A stretch of DNA of 64,000 nt from Nocardioidaceae bacterium (lineage in GTDB: Bacteria > Actinomycetota > Actinomycetes > Propionibacteriales > Nocardioidaceae), in assembly GCA_030655315.1 (NCBI GenBank), contig JAURVT010000037.1:41709-105708 (forward strand). Reading direction: 5' to 3'. Under the pieces are notes generated by a model. It saw only the letters and a list, made by a program, of their open reading frames with translations, was not told the DNA's origin and ran no database searches. A program made the position numbers and the translations under genes. Of the stretch, positions 8,661 through 17,730 are shown in pieces. Position 1 is the first letter of the stretch. Each line of letters opens with the position of its first letter.

Positions 8661-8990
8661 GAAGTGCGCACCGAGGACGGCGGTGTCGGCTGCTCGCGGT
8701 CGGGGTGCAGGTCTGTCGGGCGCGTTCGTCCGCCATGTGGACCGTCACCGCTCCCGCCCCACCACCCACGGGAAACCGACCAAACCACGGCGAATTCCCC
8801 GTGTTTCGGTCGGTTCTCCATGCAACGTGGGACGGGCGAGACCTGAGTGACCCGTGAGGCCGAGGAACCCGCATCCGACCACGGGAGTCACCCCCCGCCG
8901 TCCTCGCTGCGCCCTTCCACCAGCCACCCGGCACAGAAGGTCCGGGCGGGGCAGCGCCACCAGCAGCAGCGGCCCCAGAAAGCCAGAAAC
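8661..8990. repeat. large palindromic repeat, copy B
   Basis: A tandem copy of unit A at a period of 329-331 bp, estimated by eye at 80-90% identical. It keeps the same outer arm (CACCGAGGACGGCGGTGTCG at 8669-8688), inner ACCGACC/GGTCGGT hairpin, central GAATTC and 3' inverted arm ending CCGTCCTCGCTGCGC. From the otsA stop at 8136 to 9006 I see no gene; the array fills it. Confidence 0.85.
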
Positions 8991-9006
8991 CCCAGGACCC
9001 CAGCCC

Positions 9007-9606
9007 CTACCCCCGAGCCAACCGCCCGACCAGCCGCTCCCTGACGCGGGCCCAGTCGTCGTCGATCAGGGCCAGCTGGACGGTGTCGCGCCAGGAGCCG
9101 TCGCGGCGGCGGCGGTGCTTGCGGAGGAGGCCCTCGCGGGTGGCGCCGAGGCGCTCGACGGCGGCGACGGAGCGGTCGTTGCGGACGTCGACGTGCCAGA
9201 CGACGCGGGCGGCGCCGAGGGTCTCGAAGGCGCGGGTGAGGAGGAGCAGCTTGGACTCGGTGTTGACGCCGGTGCGCCAGGAGGCCTGCGACAGCCAGGT
9301 GTAGCCGATGGCGAGGGACTGGGTGCCGGGGTCGACCTCGTAGTAGGTGGTGACGCCCGCGACGACGCCGCGCGCCACGTCGACCTGCGCCCAGCAGGCC
9401 GCGGCCGGGCGGGCGAGGTGGGCGGCGACCATCGCGTCGGCGTCGGCGACCTCGGTGGGGCGGTAGAACGACGTCCAGGCGAAGATGTCGTCGGCGTCGG
9501 CCGCGGCGACGAGGTCCGGGGCGTGGTCCGGGCGCAGGCGCGTCAGTCGCACCAGGTCGCCGTCGAGGTCAGGGGCGTCGGTCCACCGGCTCGGGGGTGC
9601 GGTCAC
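9007..9606 (-). CDS. GNAT-family N-acetyltransferase (RimJ/RimL type)
   Basis: A 199-residue acetyl-CoA-dependent acetyltransferase. The N-terminal GDLVRLTRLRPDHAPDL and C-terminal NDRSVAAVERLGATREGLLRKH, with the asparagine that begins the acetyl-CoA-contacting helix, are typical of the RimJ/RimL group that acetylates protein N-termini or small amines. Its start lies 38 bp inside the end of the MFS gene, so the two are translationally coupled. The substrate is unknown. Confidence 0.88.
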   Translation of the reverse strand: MTAPPSRWTDAPDLDGDLVRLTRLRPDHAPDLVAAADADDIFAWTSFYRPTEVADADAMVAAHLARPAAACWAQVDVARGVVAGVTTYYEVDPGTQSLAIGYTWLSQASWRTGVNTESKLLLLTRAFETLGAARVVWHVDVRNDRSVAAVERLGATREGLLRKHRRRRDGSWRDTVQLALIDDDWARVRERLVGRLARG

Positions 9607-10849
9607 CCGCAGACGGTACCTCCGGCTCGACCTCGCGCGCCGCGAGCGCCCGCCGCAGCGGGCGCTGGGCGGCGAGCGACAGGACCACCGCGGACGCCGT
9701 CGCCACGACCGTCACCGCGAACGCCGGGGTGTGCCCGCCGGTGTCCGCGAGCCGGCCGGCGACGCTGGAGCCGAGCGCGTACCCGACCCCCGTGGCGGCG
9801 GCGAGCAGCGTCATGGCGGCGCCGACGCGCGACGGCGGCACGATCCGCTCGCCGAGGGTGAAGTTGCTGATCATGTAGGGCGCCACCGCGAACCCGAGCG
9901 CGAGGACGACCAGCACGAGGCCGACCAGCCCGTCGACGAGGAGCAACGGGAGCGAGAGGACGAGCAGCGCGACGGCGGAGCCGAGCATCCGTCGCTCGTG
10001 GCCGATCCGCGCGGGCAGGCCCGCGATCGCGAGCCCGGCGATCACGCTGCCGACGCCGAGCGTCGCGTGGGTCAGCCCCGCCACCCCGGGCTGGCCGACG
10101 GCGGTGGCGAGCACCGTCGCCCCGGTCTGCGACGACCCGAAGACCATGCCGATCAGGCCCTGGGCCACGAGCAGGACGAGCAGCAGCCCGGTGACGAGCC
10201 GCCCGGTCTCGCCGGCGGTGCGGCGGGTGCGGTGCTCGTGCGCGATCGCGGCGGAGGGGTGGACCGCGAACCAGGTGCCGAAGACCATCAGCACGGCGGC
10301 GGCCACCACCAGGGCACCGGCGGGGTCGATCAGCACGCCGATGACGCCGACCAGGGCGGGCCCGAGCACGAAGGACGCCTCGTCCGCCGCGCCCTCGTAG
10401 GAGAAGGCGGCGTCGACGAGCCGCGGCTGGGCGCTTCCGGTGCCGCGGGTGAGGGGTCGCCAGCGCACCCGCGCGAGCGGGCCCACCTGCGGCATCACCA
10501 GACCGGTCGCCGCGGCGACGGCGATCAGTCCGGCCTCGCCGCCGCCCGAGCGCGAGAGCAGCACGATGCCCAGCAGGCCCAGGCCTCCGGCGAGGGACTG
10601 GACGAGCACCACGGGACGCTGCCCGATGCGGTCGGCGAGCGAGCCGGCGAACGGCGAGCCGATCGCGTTGGCGACGGCGAGCGCGCCGGCCGCGGCACCG
10701 CCGGCGCCGTAGCGGCCGGTGGCCGAGGAGACGAGCAGCAGGGTGCCGAGCTGGCTCATGGCGAGCGGGAGCCGGCCGAGGAAGGCCACCGCCACGTAGG
10801 CGGGGCCGGCGAGGCGGAGGAGACGGGCGTAGGACGCGATCGGTGACAC
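9569..10849 (-). CDS. MFS transporter
   Basis: A 426-residue major facilitator with about twelve hydrophobic helices and the loop 2-3 signature GSLADRIGQRPVV (near residue 67), plus a related VAGRLADTGG in the second half. GTG at 10849 is chosen because AAGGA lies 9 nt upstream and the protein then opens SPIASYARLLRLAGPAYVAVA, right for the first helix; earlier starts add a soluble tail with no family match. Probably an efflux pump; the substrate is unknown. Co-transcribed with the GNAT gene. Confidence 0.88.
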   Translation of the reverse strand: MSPIASYARLLRLAGPAYVAVAFLGRLPLAMSQLGTLLLVSSATGRYGAGGAAAGALAVANAIGSPFAGSLADRIGQRPVVLVQSLAGGLGLLGIVLLSRSGGGEAGLIAVAAATGLVMPQVGPLARVRWRPLTRGTGSAQPRLVDAAFSYEGAADEASFVLGPALVGVIGVLIDPAGALVVAAAVLMVFGTWFAVHPSAAIAHEHRTRRTAGETGRLVTGLLLVLLVAQGLIGMVFGSSQTGATVLATAVGQPGVAGLTHATLGVGSVIAGLAIAGLPARIGHERRMLGSAVALLVLSLPLLLVDGLVGLVLVVLALGFAVAPYMISNFTLGERIVPPSRVGAAMTLLAAATGVGYALGSSVAGRLADTGGHTPAFAVTVVATASAVVLSLAAQRPLRRALAAREVEPEVPSAGDRTPEPVDRRP

Positions 10850-11011
10850 GAGGGGTGGTCCTTGCGGTTGACACGTGCCGCTAGGGGTAGCGGCGACCGG
10901 CGCGCCGTCCCACCACCCGTGCGCGCACACCCTGATGCGTTGCCACTGTACCGCCCGGACGGCCGGTGCAGCCACCTGACGGACGGCTCGTCCATGTCGC
11001 GCGAGTTTGTC

Positions 11012-11017
11012 TAGAAT
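11012..11017 (+). promoter_or_regulatory. leaderless -10 element of the sulfotransferase gene
   Basis: TAGAAT, 7 nt before the GTG at 11025. This also decides the start, since the TTG at 11007 would lie upstream of the -10. Confidence 0.65.
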
Positions 11018-11024
11018 CAGGTCC

Positions 11025-12014
11025 GTGAGCACGCGCAGACCTCAGCCGGACTTCCTCGTCGTCGGCGCCCCCAAGGCGGGCACGACGGCCCTGCACGCCG
11101 CGCTCGCCCGGCACCCGCAGGTGCACCTCACCTCGCCCGACGCGCCGTACCTCAAGGAGCCCAAGTACTTCCTGTGCGACGACGCCCCGCCACCGGCGTA
11201 CCGGGGGCCGGGTGACGCGCACAGCCGTCAGGAGTGGGTGTGGCGGCGCGCGGACTACGAGGCGATGTTCGCCTCCGCTCCCCCGGGCACGCTGCGCGGC
11301 GAGAGCACGCCGTTCTACCTCTGGAGCCCGACCGCCCGGCGCCGCATCGCCGACGAGCTGCCGCACGCCCGCCTCGTCGTGGTGGTGCGCGACCCCGTCG
11401 ACCGCGCGTACTCCAACTGGATGCATCTGTGGTCCGACGGCCTCGAGCCCGACGCCGACTTCGTGTCGGCCTTCGGGCGCGAGGACGAGCGGGTGGCCGC
11501 GGGGTGGGCGCCGTTCTGGCGCTACCGCGACCTCGGCCTGTACGGCCAGCAGCTGCGCGACCTCTACGACCGCGTCGACCCTGACCGGGTCCTGGTCCTG
11601 AGGTACGGCGAGCTGGTGGACGAGCCCGTCCGGACGCTGGACCGGGTGGCCCGGTTCCTCTGCATCGACGAGGGCGTGCTCGACGAGGTCCCGCGCGACA
11701 ACGCGCGGCCCTTCGTCGCCCCCGGTCCGCGCAGCGCGGTGCTCGGCCGCGCCGTGCGGGTCGGCGCCGGGCTCGGCGCCCACCTGCCGCCGGAGGTCTG
11801 GCGCCGCGCGAGCCGGCCGCTTCTCGCCGGCCTGCACGGCGACGGCAGCACCCCGCGTCCGCGCCTGCGGCCGGACCAGCGCGAGCGGCTCGTCGAGGCC
11901 TTCGACGCCGACATCACCCTGCTCGAGCAGCTGACCGGCACCGACTTCGGGCACTGGCGCTCCAGCGCCGACCGCGGCTCGTTCGCCCAGCGGCAGGCCG
12001 CCCGAACCGCCTGA
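11025..12014 (+). CDS. PAPS-dependent sulfotransferase
   Basis: A 329-residue sulfotransferase. The 5'-phosphosulfate loop FLVVGAPKAGTTALHAAL is at residues 11-28 and the 3'-phosphate site VVVVRDPVDRAYSNWMH near 123-139. It resembles the heparan/glycolipid-type group, which sulfates carbohydrates or lipids with PAPS. The PAPS supply could come from the cysCDN genes at the end of this window. GTG at 11025 is set by the leaderless -10 element. The acceptor is unknown; no glycan cluster surrounds it. Confidence 0.88.
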   Translation: MSTRRPQPDFLVVGAPKAGTTALHAALARHPQVHLTSPDAPYLKEPKYFLCDDAPPPAYRGPGDAHSRQEWVWRRADYEAMFASAPPGTLRGESTPFYLWSPTARRRIADELPHARLVVVVRDPVDRAYSNWMHLWSDGLEPDADFVSAFGREDERVAAGWAPFWRYRDLGLYGQQLRDLYDRVDPDRVLVLRYGELVDEPVRTLDRVARFLCIDEGVLDEVPRDNARPFVAPGPRSAVLGRAVRVGAGLGAHLPPEVWRRASRPLLAGLHGDGSTPRPRLRPDQRERLVEAFDADITLLEQLTGTDFGHWRSSADRGSFAQRQAARTA

Positions 12015-12024
12015 CGCCGCCCGG

Positions 12025-13236
12025 TCAGGGGATGCGGAGATCGACCCAGACCAGGCGGTGGTCGCTGCTCGGGAACGGGAACGTGCCCGTGAGTCGCGAC
12101 AGCGGATCGGCCTGCACGGGCCAGAAGACGCCCGCGCCACGCACCCGCAGGCGCGGCGACGGCAGGACGTAGTCGGCCCGCAGGTTGCCCGGGCCCGGCA
12201 CGTCGGCGAAGTCGGCGGTGTCGTACCGGGCCGGCGTCCGGTGGGAGGCGTTCGCACCGCCCTGCAGACGGGCGGCCTCGACGGCGCCGCGCGACGTCGG
12301 CAGCGGGTCGACGAAGTGGCGCGAGCCGAGCAGCTGGTCGATGGCGCCGTCGAACGAGTCGCCGTCGGCGGGGTCGGCGTTCTGGTCGCCCGCCACCACG
12401 TAGAGCGCGCCACGGTCGATGCCGCCTCGGCGGCCGCGGTCGTCGCGGATCCAGCGGTCCCGGCCACCGGCGACGTAGTCGGCCCAGAACCTGATCTCGT
12501 CGTGGTTGCGACGGCCGTTGCGGTCCTCGGGGCCGTCGAACGTCGGCGGCGTCGGGTGGGACGCGAGCAGGTGGACCGTGCGGCGCCCGACCCGCACCGG
12601 CACGTCCCAGTGCGACTTGCTCGACAGCGGCAGCACCGCGAGGTCCTCGGCCGAGTAGAAGTCGCGCGGGATCACCGCGCCGGGCACGTCCTTCCAGAGC
12701 AGGTGCTGGAAGGTCCGGACGTGCGACCGCTCGATCGGGTACCTCGAGAGCACGACCATGCCGTACTGGCCGGGGAAGGTCCCGAAGCCGAGCGCGTCGC
12801 CGGGACCGCCGACGACGCCGTCCTTATCGAGGTCGCGGCCGCTCGGCACGCCCGTGTTGACCGGCGCCGTGAAGGAGTAGCGGTAGTCGATCGCCCGGGC
12901 ACCCGACTGGGGCCGCTCCAGGTAGTTCTCCCTGAACGCGTCGACCGCGGCGCCGCCCTCGACGAAGTCGAACTCGTTGAGGAGCACGAGGTCGGGACGC
13001 GTGCGCTGCACGATCTCGGCGACGGCGCTTGCCTGCGGGTCGTCGGGCGTGGAGAGGTCGTCGAGCAGCTCGCCCTCGGCGGTGCGGTTGAGGCTCGCGT
13101 TGAAGGTCGCGACGCGCAGGTCGGCCCGCGGGCCCGGGCGGTCGCGGTCACCGCCCGCGACGGCGGGTGAGGCCGACGCCGCGAGGGCGAGCGTCACCAC
13201 GGCGGTGACGAGCAGGTGGGTGGGGGTGCGGCGCAC
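12025..13236 (-). CDS. secreted endonuclease/exonuclease/phosphatase-family protein
   Basis: A 403-residue protein with a signal peptide (residues 1-27, cleavage near AVAGG) and one EEP domain. Metal and catalytic residues are seen in LRVATFNASLNR, LVLLNEFDF, ASHPTPP, VVAGDQNADP and FPSSDHRLV. This subgroup carries an extended loop with DKDGVVGGPGD, a possible calcium-binding turn. GAGGAG precedes the GTG at 13236. It is an extracellular nuclease or phosphodiesterase; which bond it cuts cannot be told. Two more secreted EEP genes lie at 58-61 kb. Confidence 0.85.
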   Translation of the reverse strand: MRRTPTHLLVTAVVTLALAASASPAVAGGDRDRPGPRADLRVATFNASLNRTAEGELLDDLSTPDDPQASAVAEIVQRTRPDLVLLNEFDFVEGGAAVDAFRENYLERPQSGARAIDYRYSFTAPVNTGVPSGRDLDKDGVVGGPGDALGFGTFPGQYGMVVLSRYPIERSHVRTFQHLLWKDVPGAVIPRDFYSAEDLAVLPLSSKSHWDVPVRVGRRTVHLLASHPTPPTFDGPEDRNGRRNHDEIRFWADYVAGGRDRWIRDDRGRRGGIDRGALYVVAGDQNADPADGDSFDGAIDQLLGSRHFVDPLPTSRGAVEAARLQGGANASHRTPARYDTADFADVPGPGNLRADYVLPSPRLRVRGAGVFWPVQADPLSRLTGTFPFPSSDHRLVWVDLRIP

Positions 13237-13292
13237 GCGATCTCCTCGGTCGGGGTGTCCGACCAGAGGTACCCGGCGCCGACGGGGCCCAA

Positions 13293-13316
13293 ACCGCCCT
13301 CAGGTGAACGGGCGGT
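13293..13316 (-). terminator. hairpin after the beta-propeller-like gene
   Basis: ACCGCCC (13293-13299) pairs with GGGCGGT (13310-13316), 10-nt loop, 9 nt past the stop of the gene at 13325. Confidence 0.5.
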
Positions 13317-13324
13317 GAAACGCC

Positions 13325-14209
13325 TCAGACGATCGACGTCATCAGGTCGTGGGCGCCGTCGGGACGGGCGGCCTCGAAGTAGAAGCGCGTGCGGCCGTCG
13401 TCCAGCGGCACGGCCGAGACGTACCGGAGCGCGCCGTCGGCGTGGGGCGAGGCGATCTGCACGTCGTCGGACGGGACCAGCACGCCGTCGCGCTCGACGG
13501 CCAGGCCGGTGGTCTCGAACCAGTTGGACTCCGCGTCGGGGCGCCCGTCGTACAGCACGGTGAGCGGGTCGTGGGAGAGCACGGTCGTGACGCGGGCGCC
13601 CCGCGCGTCCCACCGACCGGGGCGACCCGCGAGCACCTCGCCCCCGTCGCGCCAGTCCAGGCCGTCGACGCTCGTGAGGTGCCGGGTGGTCATGCGGTCC
13701 TCGGCGCCGGCGACGTCGAGGGGGTGGCAGCACAGCCACAGGTGCCAGCCGTCGTCGCCGTGGACGACCACGGGGTCCTTGACGGCGACGCGTTCGTCAC
13801 CGGGCAGCACGACGCGGCGCTCCCCCGCGGCCAGGCCCTCGACCGTGGGCGCGGTGAGGGAGTCCACCCACCAGTGCTTCGACCCGGGCGTCGCGCACGA
13901 CAGGTAGAGCCGCCAGCCGGCCCCCGGCACGGGCACGAGGACGGGGCGCTCGAACGACTCGGCGCCGAAGTCCTCGCGCCGCACCTCGGTGACGGTCTCG
14001 AAGGCCAGTCCGTCGTCGGAGCGGGCGACGACGACCGAGACGCCGCGGCCGTCGGTCAGCGGTCGCCGCACGCGGTAGGTCAGCCAGACCACGCCGTCCA
14101 CGAGGACGGCGCTCGAACCGCCGGACCAGTGGCCCGGACCGGCCCCGGGGGCCGGGACGACGACCGTCGCGCCGTCGAAGCGGGGCAGGGGGACGGTGCT
14201 GAGACTCAC
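13325..14209 (-). CDS. glycosidase-like (GH43/GH130-type beta-propeller) protein, function unknown
   Basis: A 294-residue soluble protein with repeated motifs of five-bladed propeller glycosidases: [20 protein letters not shown], a blade with [37 protein letters not shown] and [19 protein letters not shown]. Acidic residues sit where the GH43/GH130 clans place them, but I cannot assign the catalytic pair. No signal peptide, so it works in the cytoplasm. GTG at 14209 is supported by a leaderless -10 TAGACT 7 nt upstream. It could be a glycan hydrolase, a phosphorylase-like protein or non-catalytic. Confidence 0.7.
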   Translation of the reverse strand: MSLSTVPLPRFDGATVVVPAPGAGPGHWSGGSSAVLVDGVVWLTYRVRRPLTDGRGVSVVVARSDDGLAFETVTEVRREDFGAESFERPVLVPVPGAGWRLYLSCATPGSKHWWVDSLTAPTVEGLAAGERRVVLPGDERVAVKDPVVVHGDDGWHLWLCCHPLDVAGAEDRMTTRHLTSVDGLDWRDGGEVLAGRPGRWDARGARVTTVLSHDPLTVLYDGRPDAESNWFETTGLAVERDGVLVPSDDVQIASPHADGALRYVSAVPLDDGRTRFYFEAARPDGAHDLMTSIV

Positions 14210-14216
14210 CCGCCGA

Positions 14217-14222
14217 AGTCTA
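14217..14222 (-). promoter_or_regulatory. leaderless -10 element of the beta-propeller-like gene
   Basis: TAGACT on the reverse strand, 7 nt before the GTG at 14209; back-to-back with the DUF202 promoter. Confidence 0.55.
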
Positions 14223-14248
14223 CTGGCCAGGGTGGATTAGGCCGGGCG

Positions 14249-14254
14249 TACATT
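14249..14254 (+). promoter_or_regulatory. leaderless -10 element of the DUF202 gene
   Basis: TACATT, 6 nt before the GTG at 14261. Confidence 0.55.
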
Positions 14255-14260
14255 CGGCCC

Positions 14261-14599
14261 GTGGCCGAGGAGAAGACCGCGGTGGACTACCGCTTCACGC
14301 TCGCGAACGAGCGGACCTACCTGGCCTACGTCCGCACGGCGCTGGCCCTCCTCGTCGCCGGCGTCGCGCTGTTGCACGCCGAGACGTTCCTCGGCCCGTC
14401 GTCGCAGACCAGGCCCGTCGGCGTCGTCCTGATGACCGTGGGCATCGTCGTCACCGGCGCCGGGTACTTCCGCTGGCGCTCCAACGAGCGCCGCATCGCC
14501 GCGGGGCAGCCGCTGGCCCCCACCTGGATCCCCGTCGTGCTCGCGGTGACGCTCGTGGCGCTCGGCCTGCTGTCCGCCGTCCTCGCGTTCGTCGACTGA
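14261..14599 (+). CDS. YidH-type DUF202 membrane protein
   Basis: A 112-residue protein with three hydrophobic helices and the DUF202 hallmark [20 protein letters not shown] before helix 1. Family members are small inner-membrane proteins of unknown function. GTG at 14261 is set by the leaderless -10 TACATT. The ung gene starts 5 nt after its stop, so they are co-transcribed, though no functional link is known. Confidence 0.88.
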   Translation: MAEEKTAVDYRFTLANERTYLAYVRTALALLVAGVALLHAETFLGPSSQTRPVGVVLMTVGIVVTGAGYFRWRSNERRIAAGQPLAPTWIPVVLAVTLVALGLLSAVLAFVD

Positions 14600-14604
14600 C
14601 GCCC

Positions 14605-15279
14605 GTGCCCCGCCCCCTCAGCGAGATCGTCGCGCCCGACTGGGCCGAGGCGCTCGACCCCGTCGCCGGCACGATGGCCGAGATGGGCGAGTTCCTGCGC
14701 GCCGAGGTGGCGGCCGGACGCGGCTACCTCCCCGCCGGCGACCGCGTGCTGCGCGCCTTCGAGGAGCCGATGGCGTCCGTGCGGGTGCTGCTCGTCGGCC
14801 AGGACCCCTACCCGACGCCCGGGCACCCCGTCGGGCTGTCGTTCTCGGTCGCCCCCGACGTGCGCCCGGTGCCCAAGAGCCTGGGCAACATCTTCACCGA
14901 GATGGAGTCCGACCTCGGGATCGCCCGCCCCACGAGCGGCGACCTGTCGCCGTGGACGCAGCAGGGCGTGCTCCTGCTAAACCGCGTGCTCACGGTCCAG
15001 CCCGGCGAGTCGGGCAGCCACCGCCGCAAGGGCTGGGAGCGCGTCACCGAGCGCGCGATCGAGGCGCTCGTCGCCCGGTCGCAGCCGCTCGTCGCCCTGC
15101 TGTGGGGACGCGACGCGCAGTCGCTGAAGCCGATGCTGGGTCAGACCCCGGTCGTGGAGAGCGTGCACCCGAGCCCGCTGTCGGCCTCGCGCGGCTTCTT
15201 CGGCTCCCGGCCGTTCAGCCAGGTCAACGAGCACCTGGTCCGGCTCGGCGCCGATCCGGTGGACTGGTCGCTCCCCTGA
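14605..15279 (+). CDS. ung: uracil-DNA glycosylase, family 1
   Basis: A 224-residue repair enzyme that removes uracil from DNA. The catalytic water-activating loop is [18 protein letters not shown] (residues 65-82), in the form with Pro-Thr-Pro-Gly-His used by actinobacteria, and the DNA-intercalation/His loop is [18 protein letters not shown] (near 189-206). [16 protein letters not shown] completes the active site. Normal length. Co-transcribed with the DUF202 gene. Confidence 0.96.
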   Translation: MPRPLSEIVAPDWAEALDPVAGTMAEMGEFLRAEVAAGRGYLPAGDRVLRAFEEPMASVRVLLVGQDPYPTPGHPVGLSFSVAPDVRPVPKSLGNIFTEMESDLGIARPTSGDLSPWTQQGVLLLNRVLTVQPGESGSHRRKGWERVTERAIEALVARSQPLVALLWGRDAQSLKPMLGQTPVVESVHPSPLSASRGFFGSRPFSQVNEHLVRLGADPVDWSLP

Positions 15280-15320
15280 CCTGCCGCGTCCGTCGCCAGG
15301 TGGCGAGGGGCCCCGCCCGA

Positions 15321-15326
15321 TAGCGT
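15321..15326 (+). promoter_or_regulatory. -10 element of the AI-2E-family gene
   Basis: TAGCGT, about 50 nt before the GTG at 15376. The leader holds GGGAG at 15362-15366 as ribosome-binding site and a short hairpin GGGGTC/GACCCC at 15337-15353. Confidence 0.45.
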
Positions 15327-15375
15327 GGCCCCTTCCGGGGTCGGCACGACCCCGACACCGAGGGAGAGCACGTAC

Positions 15376-16614
15376 GTGAGCGACGCAGAGGTCCGGGACC
15401 GCGCCACCGTCTACGAGGCGGCGTTCCGGCGGACCGCACGCGCCAGCTGGCGCCTCGTCGGCATCACGCTCGCGGCGGTCGTGCTCGGGTTCGTCGTCAA
15501 GTACGGCTGGGTCGTCATCTTCCCCGTCGTGATGGCGCTGATCCTCGCGACGGTCCTGCAGCCGCCGGCCGCGTTCCTGCGTCGCCGCAAGGTCCCGAGC
15601 GCGCTGGCCGCCCTGCTCGTCGTCGTGACCTTCCTGGTCGTCGTCTTCGGCAGCTTCGCGCTGCTGGCCCCGTCGGTCGCCGGCCAGGTGGGCGACATCG
15701 CCAGCTCGGCCGTCAGCGGGCTGCAGCGGGTGCAGACCTGGCTCAGCGACGGTCCGCTCGATCTCTCGTCGGGCCAGGTCGACAGCGCCATCGACGCCGT
15801 CCAGGCCCGGGTGCAGGACAGCGCGGCCGCGATCGGGTCGGGCGTCTTCTCCACCCTGAGCGCGGCCACGTCGGCGATCGTCAACCTCGTCGTCATCCTC
15901 ATGCTCACGTTCTTCTTCACCAAGGACGGGCACACGTTCCTCCCCTGGGTCACCCGCCTCGGCGGCGCCCGCGTCGGGTTCCACCTGACCGAGGTGATGC
16001 GTCGCTGCTGGCGCGCGCTGGGCGGCTTCATCCGCACGCAGGGCCTGGTGAGCCTCATCGACGCCGTGCTCATCGGCGCGGGTCTGCTGATCCTCGACGT
16101 GCCGCTGGCGATCCCGCTCGCGGTCATCACCTTCTTCGGCGGGTTCATCCCCATCGTCGGTGCGTTCGTCAGCGGCGCGCTCGCCGTGCTCGTCTCGCTC
16201 GTCACCAACGACGTCCAGACCGCCCTGATCGTGGTGGCGATCATCGTGGCCGTCCAGCAGCTCGAGGGCAACGTCCTCTCGCCCTGGCTGCAGGGCAAGA
16301 CGATGAACCTGCACGCCGCGGTCGTGCTGCTGTCGGTGACCGCCGGTGGCACGCTCTTCGGCATCACCGGCGCGTTCCTCGCGGTGCCGGTCGCGGCCAC
16401 CACGGCCGAGCTGCTGCGCTACCTGATCGAGCAGGCCGACGAGGCCGTCGACGACGCGGCACCGGCCCTCGACGCGGTCGGCTCCGTGGCCCCGCCGCGC
16501 GGGGACGAGATCCCCGACGAGGCCGCCGACGCAGCCGAGGCGCGTCGCCTGCGCGACGAGCAGGGCAGCGAGCGGGTCGACGCCGAGGCGCCGACGCCCG
16601 GCGACGCCGACTGA
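15376..16614 (+). CDS. AI-2E-family transporter
   Basis: A 412-residue membrane protein with about eight hydrophobic helices arranged as in the AI-2E family: an N-terminal pair, a periplasmic stretch (about residues 100-165), then MLTFFFTKDGHTFLPW, FFGGFIPIVGAFVSGALAVL and VQQLEGNVLSPWLQGK. Family members are secondary transporters or Na+/H+ antiporters; the autoinducer-2 exporter name applies to only a few. The last 55 residues are a charged cytoplasmic tail. GTG at 15376 has GGGAG 9 nt upstream. Confidence 0.9.
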   Translation: MSDAEVRDRATVYEAAFRRTARASWRLVGITLAAVVLGFVVKYGWVVIFPVVMALILATVLQPPAAFLRRRKVPSALAALLVVVTFLVVVFGSFALLAPSVAGQVGDIASSAVSGLQRVQTWLSDGPLDLSSGQVDSAIDAVQARVQDSAAAIGSGVFSTLSAATSAIVNLVVILMLTFFFTKDGHTFLPWVTRLGGARVGFHLTEVMRRCWRALGGFIRTQGLVSLIDAVLIGAGLLILDVPLAIPLAVITFFGGFIPIVGAFVSGALAVLVSLVTNDVQTALIVVAIIVAVQQLEGNVLSPWLQGKTMNLHAAVVLLSVTAGGTLFGITGAFLAVPVAATTAELLRYLIEQADEAVDDAAPALDAVGSVAPPRGDEIPDEAADAAEARRLRDEQGSERVDAEAPTPGDAD

Positions 16615-16621
16615 GGGAGCC

Positions 16622-17629
16622 TCAGGCCGCCGGGCGGGTGGCGACGCGGACCGGGCCCTGCCCCTGACGGTTGACCGGGGTGACCTCGACCTGCTGCACG
16701 CCGCGCACCCGCAGCAGCGGGTCGCGGAGGGTGCGCGTCAGCCAGCGCGTCGAGGTGCCGACGCGGTAGCGGACGCGGAACGTCTCGGTTCGCGGCGCCC
16801 GGGTCCAGGAGACCTGGGTGTCGGTGAACGCGATCGAGCCGACCTGCACGGTGGGCGCCGGGGTGACGCAACGGCGTCCGAAGATCGCCGGACGACGCTC
16901 CAGCACGCCGACGTCGACGAGCTCCTCGCCGATCTTCTGCCCGATCCAGTTCTCGCCGACGCACAGCGGGTGCGTGCCGTCCCAGGTGAAGGCGCGGAAG
17001 CTCCAGCCGCGGTCGGTGTCGGCGACCGTGATCGGCGACCCCGGCGTGCTGAGCTCGGCGGCGACGGCACGCTCGCGCGCCGCGAACTGCGCCACCACCT
17101 GCGGGGTGACGAACTCCGAGCGGGCCAGCGTCGGGCTGATCAGGATGCGCACGGTGGGCGCGGCGGCGCGGACGTTCGCGATCCACTCGCGCAGCGTCAC
17201 CTCGACCTCGGCCGGCGTGCGCGTGCTGAGGTCGACGATGCCGGCGGCGAGGATCACGACGTCCGGCGTCTGGGCCCGCACCTCGTCCTCGATCAGAGCC
17301 GTCTGGACGGCGAGGGTGGTGCCCCAGGTGGCGAAGTGGTCACGGTCGAACTCGGGGTCGGCATACCGGCCGAGGCCCGCGAAGGTGGCCGTCTTGGAGC
17401 CGACGAGGTCGAGGTCGACGCCCTGGCGGTCGGCCTCGCGGTCGAGCCGGTAGCGCCACGTCCAGTCGCCGTCGGCGCCCTGGGAGATCGAGTCGCCGTT
17501 GACCAGCACGCGCACCGGCGCCGGGGCCACCGGGGGCGTCGCCGCCGAGACGCTCGCCCCGGTGAGCGTGGCCGCACCCACCATCGCGGACAGCAGGAGG
17601 GGCACGAGGAGACCGGGACGACGAGGCAC
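16622..17629 (-). CDS. secreted SGNH/GDSL-type hydrolase
   Basis: A 335-residue protein with a signal peptide (residues 1-31, cleavage near SVSAA) and an SGNH hydrolase domain: VLVNGDSISQG carries the nucleophile serine, VVILAAGIVDL is the oxyanion block and TWDGTHPLC holds the Asp-x-x-His. The last 95 residues look like a fibronectin-III-like beta domain. It is an extracellular esterase or lipase-like enzyme, perhaps acting on wall or capsule acyl groups. GTG at 17629 is chosen because it begins the signal peptide (PRRPGLLVPLLLS). Confidence 0.85.
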   Translation of the reverse strand: MPRRPGLLVPLLLSAMVGAATLTGASVSAATPPVAPAPVRVLVNGDSISQGADGDWTWRYRLDREADRQGVDLDLVGSKTATFAGLGRYADPEFDRDHFATWGTTLAVQTALIEDEVRAQTPDVVILAAGIVDLSTRTPAEVEVTLREWIANVRAAAPTVRILISPTLARSEFVTPQVVAQFAARERAVAAELSTPGSPITVADTDRGWSFRAFTWDGTHPLCVGENWIGQKIGEELVDVGVLERRPAIFGRRCVTPAPTVQVGSIAFTDTQVSWTRAPRTETFRVRYRVGTSTRWLTRTLRDPLLRVRGVQQVEVTPVNRQGQGPVRVATRPAA

Positions 17630-17657
17630 CTCGAGAGGGTAGCCGCCCGCGTCCCCC

Positions 17658-17707
17658 GACCTGTCGGTGCGTGGTGATGCCCCGACGTCATGACGCACCG
17701 ACAGGTC
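17658..17707. repeat. 50-bp hairpin repeat, copy 1
   Basis: GACCTGTCGGTGCGT (17658-17672) pairs perfectly with its complement at 17693-17707, and the loop holds a second short stem TGATG/CGTCA. A 50-bp copy of the same design is at 37332-37381. It lies after tRNA-Thr on the reverse strand and probably acts as its terminator. Confidence 0.85.
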
Positions 17708-17730
17708 CGGCGGTCGGGAGGGGAGGTGGG

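Noticed and set aside
8207..8990. Open frames through the repeat array with recurring peptides (for example RTAVSAARGR and SLRSRPSHVAW)
   Set aside because: They recur because the DNA repeats; frames shift between copies, composition is Arg/Pro/Ser-rich as expected of shadow frames in GC-rich DNA, and no family is recognised.
8207..8990. CRISPR array
   Set aside because: Units are about 330 bp and internally palindromic, with no short repeats and unique spacers, and no cas genes are nearby.
15337..15353. Riboswitch or attenuator in the AI-2E-family leader
   Set aside because: Only a short hairpin is seen and no conserved aptamer core.
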